From positions 1-64,000 of the IMG/VR virus record IMGVR_UViG_3300023172_000011: DNA of 64,000 nt; one strand, written 5' to 3'. This DNA is from a virus. Made by a program: the position numbers and the translations under genes. Numbering within the stretch: position 1 is the stretch's first letter; each line of letters starts with the position of its first letter. Of this stretch, positions 58,517 to 64,000 are shown one piece after another. The notes under the pieces were generated by a model. That model saw nothing but the letters and a program-made list of their open reading frames with translations. It was not told where the DNA came from and did not search any database.

Positions 58517-59292
58517 AAATCTTGTACTATATTGATAGTCACGACTCTAGAGTAAAAGCAATTGTAGATACAGTAAAGGCGGCTGGATATACAGTTGGAT
58601 ATATAACAGAATTAGATCAGAAATCAATCTATGAATTTAGTCCAGATATCATCATTCATAATATCCCAAATGCTGCACGATTCCCAATAGACGGAAAATT
58701 TGTATCAATTAACTTTAATGAGTCACAGTCGGAAAATTCTTTTACTTTTACAAATGAATTATCAGATAGATATATTTCCCCATTTGTATCTCTAAGAGAA
58801 ATTGATGTAGATGAAAAAGATCTCAATAAATATAAATCTGATGTTGTATACTTCGGGTCTCCACAGTCTTTTAATGAGTGCCTCAATATTGTATATGATA
58901 AAAAATTAAAGTTTAGATTCTTTCATCAGCACCCGCATAATATTTATGGTTATTGTGGAATGTGCAATGTTGATGAATATTTTAAACATTATAGACATGC
59001 CAAGGCTTCAATCGCAAATGGATTAAATGATACGGCAAGATTGCAAGATATTATTGTAGCTGGTGGGAATCCAATTGTATTTCTTGGTGACAAAGATGAT
59101 TTTACAAACAGATTAGAAAAGGCCGTGTACGAAGGCAAAAAATACACGATTGATGGAATGTCTAAACAGGATGTTCTTGATAAGAATACGGTATTTGATG
59201 CATCTGCCAAAATATTTAAGAAAATTGGATTGAATAAAATTTCCAAAGATATTGCACAAGTAAAACAAAAGATGATTGGAAAATATAGATGA
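58513..59292 (+). CDS. GT-B-like protein, unknown substrate
   Basis: 259 residues. MKILYYIDSHDSRVKAIVDTVKAAGYTVGYI and the later YFGSPQSFNECLNIVYDKKLKFRFFHQHP, HAKASIANGLNDTARLQDIIVAGGNPIVFLGD follow the order of a GT-B donor domain but the E-x7-E site is lost. C-terminal helices are Lys-rich. Starts by ATGA overlap. Confidence 0.5.
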   Translation: MKILYYIDSHDSRVKAIVDTVKAAGYTVGYITELDQKSIYEFSPDIIIHNIPNAARFPIDGKFVSINFNESQSENSFTFTNELSDRYISPFVSLREIDVDEKDLNKYKSDVVYFGSPQSFNECLNIVYDKKLKFRFFHQHPHNIYGYCGMCNVDEYFKHYRHAKASIANGLNDTARLQDIIVAGGNPIVFLGDKDDFTNRLEKAVYEGKKYTIDGMSKQDVLDKNTVFDASAKIFKKIGLNKISKDIAQVKQKMIGKYR

Positions 59293-59744
59293 AAACAATG
59301 ATATGCTTGGATCACTTAGCTTATTCTTATCAAAACTACGAACTGTTCCATTCTATTAATGAGGTCGTAGAAAATTCACTAGAGGAAGTATGTATTGTTC
59401 CATTCAATGCTAGTAGACCATTTATGAATATCAATACATCCATCTATAATGTTGGAGAAATGAGTTCGTTTAATAATGGGTTGCTTATCTCCAATAGCAT
59501 CAAGCATGTAGATAAGTTGCTATCGTGTCCATCAAATACAATCAAGGCGTTGTATCTATATGATTTAGAATGGATGTTTGAGCCAACCTTCTTTGAAGAA
59601 CTATATAGTATTTTCACTAATAAAAACCTAAAACTTATTGTAAGATCCAAAGAGTTCATCGAGCCAATACAATGTATTGCTGATAGAACGCCAGATGCAA
59701 TTGTACCCTATTTCAAATTGGAGAAGATATGGAATTCGCTTTAA
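59289..59744 (+). CDS. Hypothetical protein
   Basis: 151 residues, alpha/beta pattern (MICLDHLAYSYQNYELFHSINEVVENSLEEVCIV; IKALYLYDLEWMFEPTFFEELYSIF). Overlaps both neighbours by four and 16 bases. The first 90 residues recall the N-terminal half of a GT-B enzyme. Function unknown. Confidence 0.5.
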   Translation: MKTMICLDHLAYSYQNYELFHSINEVVENSLEEVCIVPFNASRPFMNINTSIYNVGEMSSFNNGLLISNSIKHVDKLLSCPSNTIKALYLYDLEWMFEPTFFEELYSIFTNKNLKLIVRSKEFIEPIQCIADRTPDAIVPYFKLEKIWNSL

Positions 59745-60556
59745 AAAACAAAGATAAATTACTACATATGTATGAAAAGGGCTATAGTAGCTATGAAATG
59801 GCTAACGAACTGAATACATATTCCACCAGAGTCCTACGTGCTTTAGCCTTTCTGGGTGAAAAATTTCACGGAGATAGCAAGTATTATAAACGAAGCTATT
59901 CTGAGGCACAAAAACTTGCTTTAAAAAATGGAAGATCGCAACATCCAACTAAAGGAAAAAAGCTAGATATTTCTCATAAGGAAAATATTGGCAAGTCTAG
60001 ATCGCAAGCGTATCACTCCCTTAGTGAGCAGGAAAAAGAACGACTATCTCAAATGAGTAAGGATAACTGGAAGGCTCTAGGAAAGGCTAAGCAGGAAGAA
60101 ATTAGAGCACTTGCTTTAGAGGGTGTAAGACAAGCTAGTAAGACCGGCTCGAAAACTGAAAGACATCTTCGTAATGGCTTGTCTCAGGCTGGTTATTCTA
60201 TTGAATTCCACAAGACGGGACTTGTTCCGGGAAGTAATCTTGAAGTTGACTTGTTTGTTTCAGAATTGAAAACCGCTATCGAGATTGATGGACCCGGACA
60301 TTTTTTGCCAATTTGGGGAGAAGAGAAGCTACAAAAACAGCAGTCAGCGGATACAATAAAGCAGGGCATTATTCTCAGTAACGGATATGTCATTTTGAGA
60401 ATTCGTCAAATTGACAAGAATATTTCATTGACAAGAATGAATTATTTGCTAGAATTAATCCTAAATGAACTTGAGAGGATTCGGGAAAAGTTTCCCGAAA
60501 ACAATAAACGGTTGATAGAAATTGAGGTAAAAGATGGCGAAGCAAGAAGAATCTGA
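59729..60556 (+). CDS. HTH plus NUMOD plus Vsr-like nuclease
   Basis: 275 residues in three parts. Residues 10-45 are a helix-turn-helix (MYEKGYSSYEMANELNTYSTRVLRAL). Residues 65-120 hold NUMOD-like DNA-binding repeats (SQHPTKGKKLDISHKENIGKSRSQAY). The last part is a Vsr/PD-(D/E)XK-type nuclease: LEVDLFVSELKTAIEIDGPGHFLPIWGEEK ... NGYVILRIRQ. This build fits a free-standing homing-type endonuclease, and it sits between two unrelated genes, overlapping both. Confidence 0.72.
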   Translation: MEFALKNKDKLLHMYEKGYSSYEMANELNTYSTRVLRALAFLGEKFHGDSKYYKRSYSEAQKLALKNGRSQHPTKGKKLDISHKENIGKSRSQAYHSLSEQEKERLSQMSKDNWKALGKAKQEEIRALALEGVRQASKTGSKTERHLRNGLSQAGYSIEFHKTGLVPGSNLEVDLFVSELKTAIEIDGPGHFLPIWGEEKLQKQQSADTIKQGIILSNGYVILRIRQIDKNISLTRMNYLLELILNELERIREKFPENNKRLIEIEVKDGEARRI

Positions 60557-61235
60557 AGAAGCAGTAGTACCAAGCATTAATGATCCAGAATGGAGCGACT
60601 ACGCGATGTCGTTCTTTACTGCTAAGGAATTAATTGATGGCAATCCATTAGTTGCTGGACTAAGGCGTGTAGCAGAAATGTTGATTGGAGAAATTATCTC
60701 AAGCAAGCCAACTATGGTTGTTCATGCAGAGAACAATAGTCCTATTGGTAGAGCCACTGTTGTTTACGAAGTTCAGTTTCTATGTAGACGATGCAGTGGT
60801 GAAGAGTATATTAAAACGTATGCTGATGCAGCAGAAGTATGGGAAGGCAATACAGATGACCTGTTTGCTGTTCATGCTGCTGCTACAGCTAGTACTAGAG
60901 CGGAAGGTAGAGCACTACGCAAGGCATTGAAACTTCGAGTAGTTGCGGCTGAAGAACTATGCAAGAAAGATGTATCTAAGTTCTTAGGCGAACAGTCGGG
61001 ACAAAACGAAGACAGAATCAACAATGATCAGGTTAATTTCATTGACAATCGTTGTAGAAAGCTAGACATCAATGTGCTTGCCTTTGTTAATTCTGGAGAA
61101 AAGGAGTACAGAAGCATTTATGAGGTAAAGAAAGAAACTGCTGCAAAGATGATTAAAGAACTTAATAAATTATCAAATGACAAAAAACTAATCTCAGACA
61201 GTATTAAAGGTTATGATGAGGATTGGAACACATGA
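60534..61235 (+). CDS. Putative ssDNA-annealing (Rad52-like) protein
   Basis: 233 residues. The section VYEVQFLCRRCSGEEYIKTYADAAEVW to AAATASTRAEGRALRKALKLRVVAAEEL resembles the Rad52/Sak fold, where an AEGRALR-type helix follows a beta sheet; the C-terminal 80 residues are a helical tail (KFLGEQSG ... DKKLISDSIKG). If right, it anneals complementary strands in recombination. Together with the RecB-like exonuclease it would form an exonuclease-annealase pair. The family call is tentative. Confidence 0.5.
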   Translation: MAKQEESEEAVVPSINDPEWSDYAMSFFTAKELIDGNPLVAGLRRVAEMLIGEIISSKPTMVVHAENNSPIGRATVVYEVQFLCRRCSGEEYIKTYADAAEVWEGNTDDLFAVHAAATASTRAEGRALRKALKLRVVAAEELCKKDVSKFLGEQSGQNEDRINNDQVNFIDNRCRKLDINVLAFVNSGEKEYRSIYEVKKETAAKMIKELNKLSNDKKLISDSIKGYDEDWNT

Positions 61236-61591
61236 AAGTAGAATATCTTGTAAAGATTGGTGGTAAAGAAGTTGTCGTGTCACAAGAATGCGATACAGAT
61301 TGCGATATGTTTAAATTTCTATATCACATGGGAGAGTTGTTTGACAACTGCACTTGTGAGAGAAATGGACAAACTTCCGATAGAGTGAAGATTAATGTTC
61401 GCTCTGATAATGATGACAATGAATACTATGAAATGGTATGCTTTGATCCATCACAACCTGAATGTCATTATGCTAAGCGTAAGTTCGGGGTAAATAAGAA
61501 AGGTGGCGGATTGTTTCCAAAGAATAAGGACGAGGAAGGAAACTGGAAGCCTTGGACTAAATATAATAAAGAAACGGGTAAGGAAGAGTAA
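61232..61591 (+). CDS. Conserved hypothetical with Cys pairs
   Basis: 119 residues from ATG 61232, which overlaps the previous stop. Cys in pairs (QECDTDCDMF, DNCTCERNGQ) and MVCFDPSQPECHYAKRKFG suggest metal binding. The Gly/Lys-rich tail is GGGLFPKNKDEEGNWKPW. Phage proteins of this type often accompany ssDNA-annealing proteins, a pattern I cannot check here. A terminator follows. Confidence 0.55.
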   Translation: MKVEYLVKIGGKEVVVSQECDTDCDMFKFLYHMGELFDNCTCERNGQTSDRVKINVRSDNDDNEYYEMVCFDPSQPECHYAKRKFGVNKKGGGLFPKNKDEEGNWKPWTKYNKETGKEE

Positions 61592-61620
61592 TCACTTGCC
61601 GCTGGTTTAAAACCATGCCC

Positions 61621-61652
61621 GCCCCGCTGAGAATTCTTGGCGGGGCTTTTTT
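61621..61652 (+). terminator. Terminator of the replication operon
   Basis: GCCCCGC (61621-61627) pairs perfectly with GCGGGGC (61640-61646) followed by six T. It is the strongest terminator in the window and ends a plus-strand gene run that begins at nrdA. Confidence 0.88.
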
Positions 61653-61672
61653 AAGATTTATAGGAGACTATA

Positions 61673-61906
61673 ATGAGGTACTATAGGTTAATATTTAAAA
61701 CAGAAAATGAAAAGGTAATGTTTAGTGAGATAGTTGAACAGTCAATATCTTCTTCTGAATTTGAAGGAATGAATTGGGAAGCACCAATCATTAGGCAAGA
61801 GATGGCTGGTCACGTTCACTTTATTGCATTAGATAGAGATTATCTTGATGCTATGTTATTAGGTGTTGGAACATATCAAAACTTGCTAGGAATAACTAAT
61901 GAGTGA
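61673..61906 (+). CDS. Hypothetical small protein
   Basis: 77 residues, AGGAGA at correct spacing, starting 20 bases after the terminator. Pattern RYYRLIFKTENEKVMFSEIVEQ suggests a small alpha/beta domain. No promoter is clear. It overlaps the next gene by eight bases. Unknown. Confidence 0.55.
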   Translation: MRYYRLIFKTENEKVMFSEIVEQSISSSEFEGMNWEAPIIRQEMAGHVHFIALDRDYLDAMLLGVGTYQNLLGITNE

Positions 61907-62354
61907 CAAAGCCAAAACTCAATGCGAATGTCCACTTGCTGGATTTTGTGAGAGACATGGAATTCAAAAAAGCTCTCATTATCATAAACTATGTCAGAAT
62001 CATTCTGGTTATTTTGCTCAATGGGAGGCATGTCGCGGTCCCGGACAAAACCCTAATAATTGTAAAGAAAATAATGATAACAAGTTTATACAGCAAGAAG
62101 AACCAGTACAAGAAGAATCAGTACAAGAAATGCCTAGTGCCATACAAATGGCTAAAAACTTTGCAAAATCCGCAGTAAATCATATATCCAACGGGATGAA
62201 AAATGTAGACGTTAATGTACAAACGCAGCGGTTAGAAATTTGTGCAGCATGTCCATTTATTAGTAAGGACAAATCTAGATGCACTAAATGCGGATGCTTT
62301 CTTCAAGCTAAAACAAAATGGGAATCTTCTTCATGCCCAATAAACAAATGGTAG
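61899..62354 (+). CDS. Double zinc-binding protein
   Basis: 151 residues with two Cys clusters joined by a Gln/Glu/Pro linker. The N-terminal cluster is TQCECPLAGFCERHGIQKS-x-HYHKLC with WEACRGPGQNPNNC. The C-terminal cluster is EICAACPFISKDKSRCTKCGCFLQAKTKW-x-SCPINKW (excerpts CAACPF, CTKCGCFL, CPINKW), a C-x2-C, C-x2-C-x-C, CP motif that I recognise from small phage and planctomycete proteins. A structural or regulatory zinc protein; partner unknown. It converges on the minus-strand gene 19 bases later. Confidence 0.65.
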   Translation: MSDKAKTQCECPLAGFCERHGIQKSSHYHKLCQNHSGYFAQWEACRGPGQNPNNCKENNDNKFIQQEEPVQEESVQEMPSAIQMAKNFAKSAVNHISNGMKNVDVNVQTQRLEICAACPFISKDKSRCTKCGCFLQAKTKWESSSCPINKW

Positions 62355-62373
62355 ATTGACTTAACTTTCATTC

Positions 62374-64000
62374 TCAGTCATAACCAGCTTCTGTAATTTC
62401 AAATTGAACTCTTGAATTAGTGCATGGAGATTCGGTTTTTGCCGTTCCTTCACAGTGACAGTCTTCAGTCCACCAGCCGCTATTGAAGGTTAATGCTGGA
62501 GGGGATGGCATGTCATTAATAAACCCATTTCCACAATCACAAGAGTGGAAGTCTACACACCGTTTGTCAGCACTACATAATCCATTTATCCAATCAACTT
62601 CACAGCTACATTTATCTGGATACATTATAGATCCAGCAGCAAATGACATATATTGATACTGATCACACTGCCAAACTGGAGCATATCCGGTGTCATCAAT
62701 TCTATAATATTTTCCATCGCAGGTATTTTTCATCCATCCGGCTTCTACACCAGTTGTTGCATAGGAATAAGAGACGGAGATTGTACCAGAGGGAGGAACA
62801 TAACAGGTGCCTATATTAGTTCCACCGTAGGTTCCTGAAAATTCTGGCATATCAACTAGATTGTCTGCACTAATCCATGCTCCAGTAGTTCCAATTATCT
62901 TTAGAACAGGGAATGGACCACTTTCACAGGTTGGATATGGACAACTTCCCGGAGAGGGAATGCCTGACGCACATAAGTAGTCAGCATTTGCAGATTCTCC
63001 AACATATGTAGCTAGTCTGAATTGCTGACACTGTCCTTTTCGGGGGTCAACATTATAGTTGCATTGACTATCACCACAAGAACATGGAGGATTTGCTATA
63101 TTGCCAAGACATGCTGTTGCGGGCCATTCTTGCACCCCTCTTAGCAATGTAGGAGGATCTCTCTCGACCCCTTTTCTAGCAATACGATTAAGTGAGCATT
63201 CCACATCTATCATTATTTTAAATGGGTTAAATAAACACTGATGATTTCCAGAAACAGGAGTTCCGCTAGCTCTAATTAGTCCCGTTTGTGACTCGTCTAA
63301 AGAAACTCCAAACCTATCAAGATAGTAGCCCATAGACTCAAAACCATTAGAAGTAAATGTTTTTGGCTGATGTATGCCCGCTAAGATAGTATGTTCACTA
63401 TGTAATGGTAATTGTGACACACATCCAGTTCCAACAACAGTACAGCTTTTAACATCTGAAGCAAATCTCCATCCGGGATGGACGACTCCAATTAAAGGTA
63501 GATAGTCATCTACTATGATTGTTACATCGTCAATATGAACTCCACTCTGAATCGTTGCTAATACTTCATCATCACACCAGTCTCTAAATCTCAATACCTG
63601 CTCTCGGTTTAAATCATCACCTTCTCCCGCACTTGTATACCCATCAAAACCATAGCCGGTTTTAAACTGACTTGTCGTAGTGCAAACACTAGGTGCGGCA
63701 AAAGCAGCTACCTTAGTTCCACTAGCATAGTGATGTCTTGGAAACAACATCTTATTGCACCATAGTTCACCACCACACTCAGATGAATCTTGAACGCAAC
63801 TGTGTTTTTTATTTGTTTCAAATATTCCATAAAAGTTAAGTGGATCATAATATTTTCCAGTTTCAAAAATTGTTGTAGAAACTGGCGGATCTGGTCCAAG
63901 GCCGCTACAATTGAATTGACCATCGCCATCTCTATTTATTGAAGGAATTAAATTTCCGGTAGTTACTGTCGGCAGATGACCACTTGAATAAAATAAATTA
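62374..64000 (-). CDS. Long Cys-rich protein, 5' end beyond window
   Basis: The frame is open from the stop at 62374-62376 to the right edge of the window, so the start is outside; ATG 63750 is only internal. At least 541 residues are visible. It is rich in Cys, Gly, Pro, Asn and aromatic residues, with repeated short Cys-x-Cys stretches (PPCSCGDSQC, CDCGNGF, CSCEVDW). No signal, membrane segment or known domain is seen. The composition fits a disulfide- or metal-stabilised virion appendage or adhesin. It is transcribed opposite to its neighbours. Confidence 0.6.
   Translation of the reverse strand, partial: NLFYSSGHLPTVTTGNLIPSINRDGDGQFNCSGLGPDPPVSTTIFETGKYYDPLNFYGIFETNKKHSCVQDSSECGGELWCNKMLFPRHHYASGTKVAAFAAPSVCTTTSQFKTGYGFDGYTSAGEGDDLNREQVLRFRDWCDDEVLATIQSGVHIDDVTIIVDDYLPLIGVVHPGWRFASDVKSCTVVGTGCVSQLPLHSEHTILAGIHQPKTFTSNGFESMGYYLDRFGVSLDESQTGLIRASGTPVSGNHQCLFNPFKIMIDVECSLNRIARKGVERDPPTLLRGVQEWPATACLGNIANPPCSCGDSQCNYNVDPRKGQCQQFRLATYVGESANADYLCASGIPSPGSCPYPTCESGPFPVLKIIGTTGAWISADNLVDMPEFSGTYGGTNIGTCYVPPSGTISVSYSYATTGVEAGWMKNTCDGKYYRIDDTGYAPVWQCDQYQYMSFAAGSIMYPDKCSCEVDWINGLCSADKRCVDFHSCDCGNGFINDMPSPPALTFNSGWWTEDCHCEGTAKTESPCTNSRVQFEITEAGYD

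Noticed and set aside
63708-63929. Reverse-strand 73-codon ORF near the right edge
   Set aside because: It lies in another frame of the long Cys-rich gene, whose frame is open to the window edge.

Overview
The window is a densely packed, AT-rich stretch of a large tailed-phage genome. The phage hallmarks are T4-like rIIA/rIIB, class I ribonucleotide reductase, PhoH, a UvsX/RecA-like recombinase, replicative helicase, primase, dNMP kinase, dCMP deaminase, SSB, a phage sigma factor, seven tRNAs and very short gene overlaps (many ATGA junctions). The host is not shown directly. Two tandem Tat-signal DUF1501 proteins and several Cys-rich small proteins are typical of Planctomycetes and related PVC bacteria, so such a host is a tentative inference. 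No terminase, portal or major capsid gene is in the window; the main structural module lies elsewhere.

Layout, left to right. 1-8.0 kb: a small secreted protein, tRNA-Lys, rIIA/rIIB and small early genes, driven by near-consensus sigma70 promoters that share a CGATA motif in the spacer, plus tRNA-Ile/Arg/Leu. 7.9-8.5 kb: tRNA-Gln/Leu/Asn, then a circularly permuted two-piece tmRNA (acceptor piece first, coding piece second, tag AKPSFALAA) ending in a terminator. 8.5-13.4 kb: dCMP deaminase, HNH nuclease, a lipoprotein candidate, two DUF1501 proteins and a PAP2 phosphatase. 13.4-27.6 kb, minus strand: 19 contiguous genes for making and transferring an unusual sugar (nucleotidyltransferase, HAD phosphatase, heptokinase-like GHMP kinase, SDR, RmlC-like and other cupins, a DegT-family enzyme with His in place of the catalytic Lys, a TPP-dependent E1 alpha/beta pair, radical SAM/B12 enzyme, DJ-1 protein, nucleosidase-like protein, five glycosyltransferases, a methyltransferase). 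28-36 kb: SSB, glycosyltransferase, candidate virion proteins, holin-like membrane proteins, a papain-like cysteine peptidase and an exported thioredoxin. 36-49 kb: NrdA/NrdB, MazG, a capsid-associated protein, PhoH, recombinase, nucleases, helicase, primase, dNMP kinase. 50-54 kb: a bacterial-type DNA polymerase III alpha split into two genes with a DnaQ-like exonuclease gene between them. 54-62 kb: second SSB, sigma factor, a second glycosyltransferase locus, a Vsr-like nuclease and a putative annealing protein. 62.4-64 kb: the end of a long Cys-rich minus-strand gene that runs off the window.

How the parts may fit: early promoters serve the host-takeover genes. The phage sigma factor may serve a recurring intergenic ATGG(C/A)GTATAC element that precedes a membrane-protein gene, the DUF1501 operon and a candidate virion gene. 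The tRNAs mostly read A-ending codons and, with the tmRNA, adapt translation. The glycan operon could alter the host surface or decorate virion proteins. The four strongest leads for something new are the permuted phage tmRNA, the glycan operon, the split polymerase and the exported DUF1501 pair.
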